Shown here: piece after piece, positions 50,445-59,587 of the stretch
How the letters are laid out: each line of letters opens with the position of its first letter
Position numbering within the stretch: the first letter of the stretch is position 1
DNA from: CAVVWJ01 sp965652025
GTDB taxonomy: Bacteria; Gemmatimonadota; Gemmatimonadetes; Gemmatimonadales; GWC2-71-9
NCBI GenBank assembly: GCA_965652025.1
Contig: CBFGTM010000001.1
Span: forward strand, 71,982-135,981
Direction of reading: 5' to 3'
DNA: 64,000 nt
The notes under the pieces: model-generated
Seen by the model: only the letters and a program-made list of their open reading frames with translations
Told to the model about the DNA's origin: nothing
The model's database searches: none
Made by a program: the position numbers and the translations under genes

Positions 50445-50852
50445 ATGGCGACCAAGCGCCAGCAGCCCGAGTCCCTCCGCCTGCGCTCCATCGTGCCCAC
50501 CTTTACGGTGAGCGATCTCCAGCGCAGCATCGCCTGGTACCGTGAGGGCCTCGGATTCTTCGTCTCCGAGCGCTGGGAGGAGAGCGGCCAACTCGAGGGC
50601 GTCATGCTCAAGGCCGGAGCGTGTCATCTCGGCCTGTCGCAAGACGACTTTGCCAAAGGTAGGGAACGGCTCAAGGGAGTCGGATTCCGGATCTTGTGTG
50701 AGACGTTGCAGGAGGTGGACGCGCTGGCCGCACGACTGAAGAAGTTCGGCGGGACGATCGTGGAAGAGCCAGGGAACCGGTGGGACACCTACAGCTTCAC
50801 GGCTCAGGATCCGGACGGGTTCAAGCTCACCATCGCCCGGGCGAAAGAGTAG
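50445..50852 (+). CDS. VOC (glyoxalase/bleomycin resistance) family protein
   Basis: A 135-residue protein with the paired beta-alpha-beta-beta-beta units of the vicinal oxygen chelate fold: IVPTFTVSDLQRSIAWYREG (first unit) and TYSFTAQDPDGFKLTIA (last strand with the conserved DPDG). A strong ribosome-binding site AGGAAGGAG precedes the ATG. VOC proteins range from glyoxalase I to antibiotic-binding proteins; the substrate here is not evident. Confidence 0.88.
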   Translation: MATKRQQPESLRLRSIVPTFTVSDLQRSIAWYREGLGFFVSERWEESGQLEGVMLKAGACHLGLSQDDFAKGRERLKGVGFRILCETLQEVDALAARLKKFGGTIVEEPGNRWDTYSFTAQDPDGFKLTIARAKE

Positions 50853-50937
50853 GTCGGAACCGAGCCGCAGCGCTATTGGCAGGCTGGCGTGAGCGTTATC
50901 TTCAAAGAACTTCCCGCCGTTTGAGGCGCCCCCAAAA

Positions 50938-53514
50938 ATGGACCAGCTCGACCAGCTCCGTGCTGCCCTCGATGGGCGTTACTCCATCGATCGTCTGATT
51001 GGACAGGGTGGGATGGCCAGTGTCTATCTGGCCAGCGATACCAGGCACGAGCGCCAGGTCGCCATCAAGGTACTGCGCCCCGAGCTTGCGGCCACGATGG
51101 GTGCCGACCGCTTCCTGCGCGAGATCAAGGTCGCCGCCCAGCTGCAGCACCCCAACATCCTGGCGCTGTATGACTCCGGCGCGGCGAGTGGATTTCTGTA
51201 CTACGTCATGCCGTACGTTCAGGGCGAGTCGCTTCGAGCCCGGATGGACCGGGAGCAGCAGCTCAGTCTGCAGGAGTCGATCCAGCTTACCTGTGATATA
51301 GCCGACGCGCTGCACTACGCTCATAGCCGGCAGGTCGTTCATCGAGACATCAAGCCGGAAAACATCCTGCTTCAGGATGGGCGCCCACTGGTGGCGGATT
51401 TCGGGATCGCCCGCGCAGTAAGTCAGGCAGGCGGGGAAAAGCTCACCGAAACCGGGATGGCGGTGGGCACCCCGCATTACATGAGCCCGGAACAGGCGGT
51501 AGGCGGCGAGCACATCGATGGCCGAACCGACCAGTACAGCCTGGCCTGCATGCTCTACGAGATGCTGGTCGGTCAGCCTCCCTTCGTAGGTCCGAATGCG
51601 ATGGCCATCCTGGCACGCCACTCCATGGAGGCGGTCCCCAGCCTTCAGGTCGTCCGCAGCTCGGTCCCAGATGACATTGAGGACGCCATTCTCCGGGCAT
51701 TGGAGAAGACTCCTGCCGATCGGTTCCCCACGCTTTCCGATTTTGCCGACGCGCTGGCGGCGGTGGACATCGGGCCTGCTGCTCGGCGGACCTCCTCTGC
51801 GGCCATGCGGGCTCGCCGAAGTGCCCCTCACACCGCCCGGCGAGCCACGGGCCCCGTGGCCCAGGTCCCCCAATCACTGCCTGCCCGAGTGGCGGCGTGG
51901 ACGGCTGGCCATCGGAGAGTTTTCTGGGCCACTGCCGCCGGCCTTCTCCTGGTGGTGGGGGGCTTGATCACCTGGAAGACCCGGCTCCGTCCGGCCGGGG
52001 CGAGCACAACCCCGGATGCCGATCCTAACCGTATAGCGGTGATGTACTTCGACAGTCGGGGGGTGGGTGATTCCGCTGCTTACCTGGCGGATGGGCTAAC
52101 CGAGTCACTCATCCACGAGTTGAGCGGGGTGCGGCCACTGCAGGTGATCTCCCGAGGCGGGGTGAGTCCGTATCGTCACGCTGCGGTCGCACCGGACAGT
52201 GTCGGTCGAGCCCTCAAGGTCGGCACCCTGGTTACCGGTAACGTCACCCAGCTGGGTGACCGCCTGCGGGTCACCATCTCCCTGGTCAACGCCCAGAGCG
52301 GCACCGAGATCGGCAGCACGACCGTCGAGCGGCCTCGGCAGGAGATTTTCGCTCTGCAGGACGACGTGGCGAAGGAGGTCGCCCTCTTTCTGCGCCAGCG
52401 GCTGGGACAGGAGATTCGCTTTCGCGAGGGCCAGAAGGGCACCAGAAGCGCTGCTGCGTGGGAGCTGCGCCAGCAAGCGGAGAAACCGAGTCGCGATGCC
52501 GAAGACCTTCTGGCGTCTGGAGACACCACAGCCACGGCGCGCAAGCTCGCGGAAGCCGACACGCTGCTGGCCCAAGCGGAAAGGCTCGATCCGAAATGGG
52601 TAGAGCCCATCGTTCAGCGCGGTTGGCTTGCTTACCGTGAGATGGATCTGAAAGATGACAAAGCACACTACTCCAAGTGGCTAGAAATCGGCATGGGTCA
52701 CGCCAATCGAGCCTTGACGCTCCAACCGGCGGACCCAGATGCTCTCGAGCTTCGCGGGGTGCTGACCTACTGGCGCTGGCTGGTCAATCTGGAGCCCGAT
52801 CAGAGCGAGGCCGCCAAGCTGCTCGCTAGCGCGGAGCAGGACTTGAGAGCCGCAGTCACCGCCAATCCGACGGCAGCTGTCGCCTGGACCTGGTTGAGTC
52901 ATATGTTGATGGCTCAATCTCGAAGCGCTGAGGCAAAGCTTGCTGCCCTCCGCTCCTACGAAGCAGATCCCTATCTCTCGTCGGCCAAGCAGACCCTGTG
53001 GCGATTGTTCCAGAGCTCGCTTGATCTGGAAGACCAGGTAGAGGCGACCCATTGGTGCCAGGAGGGCCAGCGCCGATTCCCCGAATTCTATCGCTTCACG
53101 GAGTGCCGGATCTGGCTTTTTGCGCTGAAGGGGCAGACTCCTAACGTGCCGGAGGCCTGGGAGTTATATAACAAATTCCTTGAGCTCAGCCCGGCTGGCG
53201 TCCGGCCTTACCATCGGCTCTATGGGCAGATGTTGGTGGCTATGGCACTGGCTCGCGCCGGATTGGCCGATAGCGCCAGGGCTGTCGCTGTGCGCTCGCG
53301 CGGGGATCCGACGCTCGACTCCACTCACGATCTGGCCCTCTACGAGACCATAGTTCGAACCTTTCTCGGAGATCGCGACGAGGCCATCCGACTTCTGAGC
53401 ACCTACATCGCGGCGAACCCTCAGATGCGGGAATCCATGGCACGGGACCAAAGCTGGTGGTTCCGAGACCTTCGGGATGACCCCCGCTACAAGGCGCTTC
53501 TGACCCCCGGGTAG
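50938..53514 (+). CDS. Transmembrane Ser/Thr protein kinase with FlgO/TolB-N-like and TPR C-terminus
   Basis: The 858-residue protein has a Pkn-type kinase domain at 10-275: GQGGMASVYLA, VAIKVL (Lys), VVHRDIKPENIL, VADFGIA and GTPHYMSPEQ, all intact. A helix at about 330-350 (ATAAGLLLVVGGLITW) crosses the membrane. The outer part begins with IAVMYFDSRGVGDSAAYLADG, the FlgO/TolB-N-like module often fused to kinases and cyclases, then TPR-like helical repeats to the end. The outer segment probably senses a signal and the inner kinase responds. The substrate is unknown; the FHA domain at 26308-27999 is one speculative partner. Confidence 0.92.
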   Translation: MDQLDQLRAALDGRYSIDRLIGQGGMASVYLASDTRHERQVAIKVLRPELAATMGADRFLREIKVAAQLQHPNILALYDSGAASGFLYYVMPYVQGESLRARMDREQQLSLQESIQLTCDIADALHYAHSRQVVHRDIKPENILLQDGRPLVADFGIARAVSQAGGEKLTETGMAVGTPHYMSPEQAVGGEHIDGRTDQYSLACMLYEMLVGQPPFVGPNAMAILARHSMEAVPSLQVVRSSVPDDIEDAILRALEKTPADRFPTLSDFADALAAVDIGPAARRTSSAAMRARRSAPHTARRATGPVAQVPQSLPARVAAWTAGHRRVFWATAAGLLLVVGGLITWKTRLRPAGASTTPDADPNRIAVMYFDSRGVGDSAAYLADGLTESLIHELSGVRPLQVISRGGVSPYRHAAVAPDSVGRALKVGTLVTGNVTQLGDRLRVTISLVNAQSGTEIGSTTVERPRQEIFALQDDVAKEVALFLRQRLGQEIRFREGQKGTRSAAAWELRQQAEKPSRDAEDLLASGDTTATARKLAEADTLLAQAERLDPKWVEPIVQRGWLAYREMDLKDDKAHYSKWLEIGMGHANRALTLQPADPDALELRGVLTYWRWLVNLEPDQSEAAKLLASAEQDLRAAVTANPTAAVAWTWLSHMLMAQSRSAEAKLAALRSYEADPYLSSAKQTLWRLFQSSLDLEDQVEATHWCQEGQRRFPEFYRFTECRIWLFALKGQTPNVPEAWELYNKFLELSPAGVRPYHRLYGQMLVAMALARAGLADSARAVAVRSRGDPTLDSTHDLALYETIVRTFLGDRDEAIRLLSTYIAANPQMRESMARDQSWWFRDLRDDPRYKALLTPG

Positions 53515-53672
53515 CTCGGCCGGACGGTCGGACGTCAGCCTGCATCAGCTTCCTCCAGGCAGGTTTGCGCTTTTGGGGTTTTCACGGGATATTCACGGCT
53601 CTCTACACAAGTTCCGTACCTGTTCGCCACCGTACTCGGTTCCTCATACCCCGGAGTGCCGGAGAAGGACGT

Positions 53673-55022
53673 ATGTCTGACCGCTTCTTAGCCTGCTTGG
53701 CTGTGTCCCTCGGGATTACGCTTGCTGCCTGTACCGATCGGCAGCAGCTGCCATCGGGGCCCCAGTTCGCGAGCACGCTGCCCGTGTCCAACGCCTGCAA
53801 TTTCACTGTGATGAACTCACTCATCTCGAGTGTGTTCGACCCCCCTCAATCGCAGAGCGTCCAGAATCTCAAACAAGCCATGGAAAACGCGGGCGCCCAG
53901 AGTGCAACGGCGCGGGAACGCGGGTTCGACATCATGGTGGAGATCGGCAAGGCCTCGCGCTCGGGGTCTCCACCGGATCCATCCGAGGGCCGAGACCTTA
54001 CTGTCGCGCTGATCCGGTGCATGTACAACGCGACCAGCGCAACTGAGTTCCCCAACTTTCCGGACCCGACGATTTATAACTTCGCCGCCGCTCTCAACTG
54101 GTCCGCTGGCGGCGGGTATTGGGTGCGGGGCGGGTCGAGCGATCCCCAGACGGCGCCGGCGCTGGCAAGAAGTGGTACCAGCATCGCTTCAGGGGTCGCG
54201 CCGCCAGCACCTCCGACCACACCCGTGACATACAATTGGAGAAACACCGCGATCCCGCCGGCTGCCAGAAATGGAATCCTAGATGAGCGGGTCCTCATCT
54301 ATGGATACCCGGTGACCGGCGGATACGACTGGTCACAGATCCGGCCGCTGGCCACCGAAAACCCCGGCGCCGTGATCGCATTATGCGCGGTGGATGCCAG
54401 TCTCTTCACGATGATTGAGGAATCGAATGTGGGGGCACTGCCGTTCGATTCGGCGACCGCTGCCAACATCTGCTCGGCCTCGCCATCGGTCAGTTTTCTG
54501 GAGCAGGAGCACGGACCGTTCGCGCTGGTGTCGCGCCTCGCGCGGCTCGGTGCCGACCTTCTCGCTCCGGCGCCGCTGCATGCAACCACTCTCGTACTCC
54601 AAGGCGTCGGCGGTACGAGAAGTGGAAGGAGTAAGTTCACGATACTTGAGGTGGACAGTGTCACCTCGAAGTGGTTGCAGGCGCCTCCATCGAGGGTGAA
54701 AGTCAGCGCCCCGTTCACCGTGAAGATCGAGGCCACCACCAAGGACGGGAACAAGACCATACCAGCCCTGGGCGTGTGTTACATGGTGATCGGCGGAACG
54801 AATAACGGCACTCCAACGGAACCGCAGCTCACGGGAGATCATAACTGCGGACCAGGAACCGCACCCTCATCCGTGACCACACTGGTCGGCGGGAAGGCGA
54901 TTGCCACGTTGGTGGTTACCGCCACTAAGTCAGGTAATCTGATCATCTCAGCGTCAGGAGTGGTACTCGGAAGAGGCGGTAACGTAGCCAGTCTTACTGC
55001 CCGGACCAATGTGATACCCTAG
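53673..55022 (+). CDS. Lipoprotein of unknown function with Ig-like C-terminus
   Basis: A 449-residue protein from ATG 53673, preceded by GGAGAAGGA (strong site); the frame is open upstream to 53565. Lipobox LAACTDRQQ (Cys20). The mature N-terminal half has conserved-looking NACNFTVMNSL and a helical part; the last ~100 residues (VKVSAPFTVKIEATTKDGNK, then GGKAIATLVVTATKSGNLII) look like a bacterial Ig-like (Big) domain. A terminator follows. No enzymatic motif is found. It may be a cell-surface protein. Confidence 0.72.
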   Translation: MSDRFLACLAVSLGITLAACTDRQQLPSGPQFASTLPVSNACNFTVMNSLISSVFDPPQSQSVQNLKQAMENAGAQSATARERGFDIMVEIGKASRSGSPPDPSEGRDLTVALIRCMYNATSATEFPNFPDPTIYNFAAALNWSAGGGYWVRGGSSDPQTAPALARSGTSIASGVAPPAPPTTPVTYNWRNTAIPPAARNGILDERVLIYGYPVTGGYDWSQIRPLATENPGAVIALCAVDASLFTMIEESNVGALPFDSATAANICSASPSVSFLEQEHGPFALVSRLARLGADLLAPAPLHATTLVLQGVGGTRSGRSKFTILEVDSVTSKWLQAPPSRVKVSAPFTVKIEATTKDGNKTIPALGVCYMVIGGTNNGTPTEPQLTGDHNCGPGTAPSSVTTLVGGKAIATLVVTATKSGNLIISASGVVLGRGGNVASLTARTNVIP

Positions 55023-55049
55023 ACGGACGAGACTGACTGACCACTCCTG

Positions 55050-55085
55050 GACGGGCGGCTCAAATCTTGAGCCGCCCGTCTTTTT
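55050..55085 (+). terminator. Intrinsic terminator downstream of the 53673 lipoprotein
   Basis: GACGGGCGGCTCAA and TTGAGCCGCCCGTC form a perfect 14-base-pair stem around ATC, followed by TTTTT at 55081-55085. It sits 28 bases past the stop. It is the cleanest intrinsic terminator in the window. Confidence 0.95.
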
Positions 55086-55177
55086 GCGCCTTGGGCCTTG
55101 CTTCAGTAGTGGGCGCACCACGAGGTGATCAACTTCAGTAAGCTGGACCTATAGGCGGATAGGATTGGGGGAGAAAA

Positions 55178-55259
55178 TGCGAACGCCGGGAGTCGAACCC
55201 GGACCCCTTGCGGGACAGGATCCTAAGTCCTGCGCGTCTGCCAGTTCCGCCACGTTCGC
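55178..55259 (-). tRNA. tRNA-Leu (anticodon UAG)
   Basis: The minus strand folds as an 82-base tRNA with acceptor stem GCGAACG/CGTTCGC and discriminator A. The anticodon arm CAGGA-CTTAGGA-TCCTG gives anticodon TAG (UAG), which reads CUA leucine codons. The T arm is CCGGGTTCGACTCCCGG, and the long variable arm (TCCCGCAAGGGG) is class II. No CCA is encoded. An A-rich stretch rather than CCA follows. Confidence 0.95.
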
Positions 55260-55276
55260 GTGGGTCTTGGCCTTGA

Positions 55277-55282
55277 AGTATA
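55277..55282 (-). promoter_or_regulatory. Possible -10 element of the tRNA-Leu promoter
   Basis: TATACT on the minus strand lies 17 bases before the tRNA 5' end, a suitable distance for a short leader. No good -35 hexamer is found at 16-18 bases upstream of it. Weak support. Confidence 0.35.
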
Positions 55283-55417
55283 ACGCCCGTCTGCTGTGAG
55301 TCTGGTCACCACATCATCTACGTACAGCCCCTACGTTGCCCTTCCCTCGCTATGGCGCGGGTAGTGATCGTAGAGCAAGCCGCTCGAGATTGGGTACGTG
55401 CAACTCAAGGAGTTACG

Positions 55418-56113
55418 ATGAGCAAGCGAAACAAAGAGACCACCGGCAGGACCGTGGTCGGGCTCTTCCACAACCAGGCGGATGCCGAGCGGGCCATTCG
55501 GCGCCTTAAAAACGAAGGCTTCTCCGAGGACCAGATCGGCGTCGCCATAAAAGACCCCCAGCAACAGGAGAATTTCATAGAGGAAACCGGCACCCAGGCA
55601 CCCGAAGGCGCCGCCGCCGGGGCTATCGGGGGTGGAGTGCTGGGAGGAGTAATCGGGCTGCTGGCCGGGGTCGGCGCGCTGGCCATTCCGGGCGTGGGTC
55701 CCATTATCGCGGGTGGAACGCTGGCGTCCACCCTGGCCGGGGCCGGAATTGGCGCGGCTGCGGGCGGGCTGCTCGGCGCCCTCGTGGGGATGGGGGTACC
55801 TGAGGAGGATGCCCGGCACTTCGACCAGGGCTTCCGGGCAGGCGGCACGCTGGTCACCGTGAACGCTGGAGATCGGGTGGAGGAAGCTCGGACCTGCCTG
55901 TACGAGAGCGGGGCCGACCTGGGCAGCCAGGGTAGGGGCCTGCGGGCCAGCGCCACAGCCGCCGAGCGGAGCCCAGGCTCAACCGAGGCTGCGGAACGGA
56001 TCGAGCTCCGGGAGGAGGAGCTTCGGGACACCGAGGCCTGGCGCGGAAACGAACGGCGCTACCACCATGATGCGAGCTACAGCGGGCCCGAGCGGCGACT
56101 TGCGCGGGTCTGA
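55418..56113 (+). CDS. General-stress glycine-zipper protein (YflT-like N-terminus)
   Basis: A 231-residue protein. ATG 55418 follows AAGGAG; the frame open from 55352 lacks family sequence. The first 50 residues (TVVGLFHNQADAERAIRRLK) match the YflT-like flip motif of heat-induced proteins, followed by a Gly/Ala-rich zipper at about 65-135 (AIGGGVLGGVIGLLAGVGAL, AGAGIGAAAGGLLGALVGMG) of the kind that inserts in or spans membranes. The C-terminal third is charged. The role is probably envelope stress; the mechanism is unknown. Confidence 0.82.
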   Translation: MSKRNKETTGRTVVGLFHNQADAERAIRRLKNEGFSEDQIGVAIKDPQQQENFIEETGTQAPEGAAAGAIGGGVLGGVIGLLAGVGALAIPGVGPIIAGGTLASTLAGAGIGAAAGGLLGALVGMGVPEEDARHFDQGFRAGGTLVTVNAGDRVEEARTCLYESGADLGSQGRGLRASATAAERSPGSTEAAERIELREEELRDTEAWRGNERRYHHDASYSGPERRLARV

Positions 56114-56132
56114 TTCATTCTGAATAGCTTAT

Positions 56133-56163
56133 CGGCCGGAGAGCAAGCTCTCCGGCCGTTTCG
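56133..56163 (+). terminator. Hairpin terminator after the stress protein
   Basis: CGGCCGGAGAGC and GCTCTCCGGCCG pair perfectly (11-12 base pairs) with only a two-base centre, then TTTC. The U-run is short, so termination may be partial. It precedes the PAS protein. Confidence 0.7.
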
Positions 56164-56227
56164 CGACCGTTAGTGGTAATCTACGCATTCTCTGTTGTGC
56201 CCCCGCACACGCGGCCGTAGCTTCAAA

Positions 56228-57139
56228 ATGACATCCTCCAGGTTCCGCCACTCCATGCCCCTCGCGCCTGGCCCCCGTCCTCGCCGCCGAGTCCCGATCC
56301 CTCCTGCCGTCCTGAGGTATGGCTTGGCTGTGCTTTCAGTTGGCCTGGCTCTGCTGCTGATGTTGGGTCTGCAGGAGCTGGCCAGCGGCGCCGACGCCCG
56401 GCCGGCGCTGGTGGTCGCCGTCGGGATCAGTGCGCTGTATGCCGGCGCGGGGCCGGGATTTCTGGCCCTGGCCCTGGCCACCTTCGTCACCCGCGATCCC
56501 GTGCTCCTGCTAGCCGGAGCGGTTCTGGTTTTCGCCTGCGCCCGCTTTGGCCGCACCGGTCTCAGTCAAGCTCGGCGCCCACCCGAGCCCGAGCGGTCCG
56601 AGGAAACCCCTCCGGCTGAGTCACCCCGGCCGGCCCAAACCACTCCCGCGGGCTTTCGACCCGAGATTAGCCGGACCCCGGCGCCTCTCCGCGAAGTCAC
56701 CACCGAGGCTACCTGGCGCTTCCATCACGAGCAGCCGCTCGACATTACGCTTCCCGAAGAGGAGCAGGTCGAGCACCTGTATCTCTATTCGGTGCTGGCT
56801 GAGTGTAACGACGCGTTCGCCCGGATGTACGGATTTCGGGCAGCCTCGGATGTGGTGGGAACTCGCCTGGTGGTGTTTCTGCCCCCCTCCAATCCGGCGA
56901 ATGTTGAGTACCTACGCAGCTTCATTCGCAGCGGATACCGGCTGGAAGATGCGGAGTCCCACGAGATCGATCGCTACGGCCAGGCCAAGTACTTCATCAA
57001 CAACCTGGTAGGGATTTTCGAGCGGGGACAGCTGGTGGGGGCCTGGGGAACTCAGCGCGATGTGACCGACCTGAAACCGGGTAACGGCGCTCAGGAATAC
57101 AGCTCTCGACTCCACTCCACGAAGAGCTCGTCGCAGTAG
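56228..57139 (+). CDS. Membrane PAS-domain protein without kinase domain
   Basis: A 303-residue protein from ATG 56228 (GTG-type starts exist upstream at 56195). Two to three hydrophobic helices (about 33-100) are followed by a Pro-rich linker and a PAS domain at about 185-290 (SVLAECNDAFARMYGF, AKYFINNLVGIFERG, GTQRDVTD). The PAS ends at the DVTD that normally precedes a kinase, but here only 20 polar residues follow. The last 49 bases overlap the convergent gene. It may be a truncated sensor kinase or a stand-alone sensor. Confidence 0.75.
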   Translation: MTSSRFRHSMPLAPGPRPRRRVPIPPAVLRYGLAVLSVGLALLLMLGLQELASGADARPALVVAVGISALYAGAGPGFLALALATFVTRDPVLLLAGAVLVFACARFGRTGLSQARRPPEPERSEETPPAESPRPAQTTPAGFRPEISRTPAPLREVTTEATWRFHHEQPLDITLPEEEQVEHLYLYSVLAECNDAFARMYGFRAASDVVGTRLVVFLPPSNPANVEYLRSFIRSGYRLEDAESHEIDRYGQAKYFINNLVGIFERGQLVGAWGTQRDVTDLKPGNGAQEYSSRLHSTKSSSQ

Positions 57140-57912
57140 CTGTCATTATTGGAGTTGGCGGCCTTTACCCGCCTCCCCCCCGGCAGCACCAGAAACGCGC
57201 AAAACTGAGCCACAGTGGGCTTTCGATTGGGCCCGGTACAATCCGGCACGGCCGTGCGGTTGACCGCTATCCAGACCGACTGGTCGGGATGGGTCCGTTG
57301 CCATGTGGCACAACGGCCGCCGATGTCCGGATCTACCTGGAGTCCGTTGGGCCGAATCACCACCTGGCCCACGGCCCCGCCGGAGGTCTCCGCGGTGGGT
57401 CGGACGTATTGCCAGGGAGTGCAGCTCTCCGCAACCACCTCGCCCGGGTGTTCCGCCGAGGCACAGGAGATCCCGCTGAGCGTTTGGCCTCGGGGCGGTG
57501 CCGGCAGAAAGACCGTGTCGGCCAGCTGGGTGGCCGCCTGAAGGGATAGGAGTCCCGGCTCCTGCCGTTCCGGCATCACTCGGATCCGAATGGAATCCGG
57601 ACGGCCCTCCGGCGCCGAAAGGGTGAGGTCCCAGGACACCACCACCTGAAGCGAGTCGGCCTGCTCCGAGATGGCCGACCTCACCTCGGTGGGATAGGAG
57701 AGCGCCGGAAGCGGCAGGTGCTGCGGCCGGTCTCTCAAGAATCCTTCCGCCATGAGCGCCGCCATAACCAGAGCCAGCACCAGGTAGATAACCAGGTTCC
57801 GGGCGCTATAGACGGGCGGTGGCGGCGGCGGGGTAGGTCCGCTCCTCCGCCGACGGACACTGCGAACCACTACCTCCGGCTGAACTGGCGCTTCCGGGGG
57901 CAACTCAGTCAT
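57091..57912 (-). CDS. Single-pass membrane protein of unknown function
   Basis: A 273-residue protein with a cytoplasmic Pro-rich N-terminus (GPTPPPPPPVYSAR), one transmembrane helix at about 37-56 (NLVIYLVLALVMAALMAEGF) and a beta-rich outer domain with several Cys (CASAEHPGEVVAESC, GRCATWQ, PDCTG, AQFCAF). The cysteines probably form disulfides. No family is recognised. Its ATG shares a base with the stop of the M49-like gene upstream (TAATG), suggesting co-translation. Confidence 0.65.
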   Translation of the reverse strand: MTELPPEAPVQPEVVVRSVRRRRSGPTPPPPPPVYSARNLVIYLVLALVMAALMAEGFLRDRPQHLPLPALSYPTEVRSAISEQADSLQVVVSWDLTLSAPEGRPDSIRIRVMPERQEPGLLSLQAATQLADTVFLPAPPRGQTLSGISCASAEHPGEVVAESCTPWQYVRPTAETSGGAVGQVVIRPNGLQVDPDIGGRCATWQRTHPDQSVWIAVNRTAVPDCTGPNRKPTVAQFCAFLVLPGGRRVKAANSNNDSYCDELFVEWSRELYS

Positions 57913-59579
57913 TACGGGATCTGCTCGCCCTGTTGAAATACAATGTCGACAGGGATCCCCTTGGAGCCGAGGCGACCGAGATCTTGCTCTAGCGCCGGAG
58001 AGAGCTTCCCCCGCTCGGCCATGAAGCGGGTCACGCCGGGGTAGTCCCCGTCTCCTTGAAAACGGAGGATCTGCGCGGCAAGCGAATCGACCGCCGTCCG
58101 CATTCTGGCGAAGTCCACTCGGTAATGCCCGCTGGACGAGTCCCGGGTGAAGGCGCCCTTATCACGTATAAAGGCGAACTGGGCGGCGTTGGCCCGACCA
58201 TGGGCACTGGAGGCACCAAAGCGAACCGATCGGAAGATGCTGGCCAGAAAGGTGACGTAGTTGTCCTCCAGCTTCTGATCTCCCAGATCCCCGCGTTCAT
58301 TGAGCTTGGTGATCATGTACAGGCCCAGAATGTCGGCCTTGGCCTCCTCCAGGGCGCCGTGCTGTTCCTTGAGGGCCTCCCGTACGGTGCCTTTGCCGGT
58401 GATGGTGTTCTTGATCCCCAGCCCATGAGCCACCTCATGGAACATCACATTGGAGAAGAATGCGTCGAAGTTGATGTGTCTACGCTGGTCCTGGTCGATC
58501 AGTTCATTGGCTATGGGCAGCAGGATCTTCTCGAACTTGGCCTGCATGGCGTTCTTGAGCTGGAGGCGGCGGGTTCCCTTGCGAAGCTGTACCTGCTCGT
58601 CGTTCGGCAGGTTGATAGCAATGGTCTTCGAGCCGGCGTTGGCGTCTCCCGCGTAGTACAGCGCGTCGTACGCGTTGAGGTCGGAGTCGGTTCCCGGCTT
58701 CTCCCGCTTGTAGGCCGCCGCCACGGGAAGCTCTCGCTGGAGGGAGGGAAGTAGCGCGGCGTAGCGGGCCAGCCGCGCGCTCCATGCGGTATCCTTCACC
58801 AGCACGAACGCCTCGTGCGAAGTCTTGTAGCCGAATAACTGGTCTTCGTAATTCTCGATCGGGCCGATGACCAGCTCGATCCGATTGTTCTTCATGTCGA
58901 GCCACGCCAGATCGCTGGGCTGGTATTCATCGGTCTGCAGCGCTCGGGCCCGAAGTTCGAGGTAGCGCCGCAGGCCGGGATCGTCGGCATAGCGTGCCGC
59001 CTCTTGCAGCTTGGCCACCGCGATACCTATCTGATCGGCGAAGAGTGTGTGGTATGGAACGGCAGTGAGCCCGCCGGAGGAGTCGCGCCGAACCACGGTG
59101 TACGGACTCTGGAGAGCCCGCCGGGCCGCGGGAGACCTCTGACCGGCTGCCTCGAATTCCTCTTTGGTCATATCGGCCGGATAAAAGCCGGCACCCGGCG
59201 GCTTGGGCCCCACTCCATCCACGAACGGCCGGTTGTTGTCCAGCCGGTCCCACGGGCCGTAATTGATCTGCGCATACCGCCGCACCGCGGGATCGGAGAT
59301 GCTCTTGAGCAGTGAGTCGCGATTGCCGTAGGCTTCGCGCCAGAATACGGCATCCATGGCGCGCGCGGCCTGGATGAGAAGCGGGATCATCCGTTGCTCG
59401 TTCTCACTCAGCTTGCCGGGATCGGTAGTGAGTTGAACCGTGGCGTACTGAGCCAGCTTGTTTTGGATGGCCGAATTGGTAGCGGGCGAGCCTGCGCCGG
59501 CGTTGGAGGACTCAGGCTGACACGACATGAGCGTCAGAAATGCGCAGGCCAAGACACTGCAAGAGATTTTGCTGATCAC
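57912..59579 (-). CDS. M49-like (dipeptidyl-peptidase III type) zinc metallopeptidase lipoprotein
   Basis: A 555-residue protein with a lipoprotein signal (LTLMSCQPES). The zinc site reads FHEVAHGLGI near residue 380, with EEAKADILG near 412, the second motif EExxAD of M49. Eukaryotic-type M49 peptidases use HELLGH (HExxxH), while this one has HExxH. Bacterial members with HEVAHG or HEISHG are grouped with the DPP III family. It should cleave dipeptides or act as a peptide-binding hydrolase outside the cytoplasm. It heads a short unit with a membrane protein. Confidence 0.8.
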   Translation of the reverse strand: MISKISCSVLACAFLTLMSCQPESSNAGAGSPATNSAIQNKLAQYATVQLTTDPGKLSENEQRMIPLLIQAARAMDAVFWREAYGNRDSLLKSISDPAVRRYAQINYGPWDRLDNNRPFVDGVGPKPPGAGFYPADMTKEEFEAAGQRSPAARRALQSPYTVVRRDSSGGLTAVPYHTLFADQIGIAVAKLQEAARYADDPGLRRYLELRARALQTDEYQPSDLAWLDMKNNRIELVIGPIENYEDQLFGYKTSHEAFVLVKDTAWSARLARYAALLPSLQRELPVAAAYKREKPGTDSDLNAYDALYYAGDANAGSKTIAINLPNDEQVQLRKGTRRLQLKNAMQAKFEKILLPIANELIDQDQRRHINFDAFFSNVMFHEVAHGLGIKNTITGKGTVREALKEQHGALEEAKADILGLYMITKLNERGDLGDQKLEDNYVTFLASIFRSVRFGASSAHGRANAAQFAFIRDKGAFTRDSSSGHYRVDFARMRTAVDSLAAQILRFQGDGDYPGVTRFMAERGKLSPALEQDLGRLGSKGIPVDIVFQQGEQIP

Positions 59580-59587
59580 TGTCCCGC

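Noticed and set aside
55177..55177. Encoded CCA end of the tRNA-Leu
   Set aside because: The base after the discriminator A is T on the minus strand, so CCA must be added after transcription.
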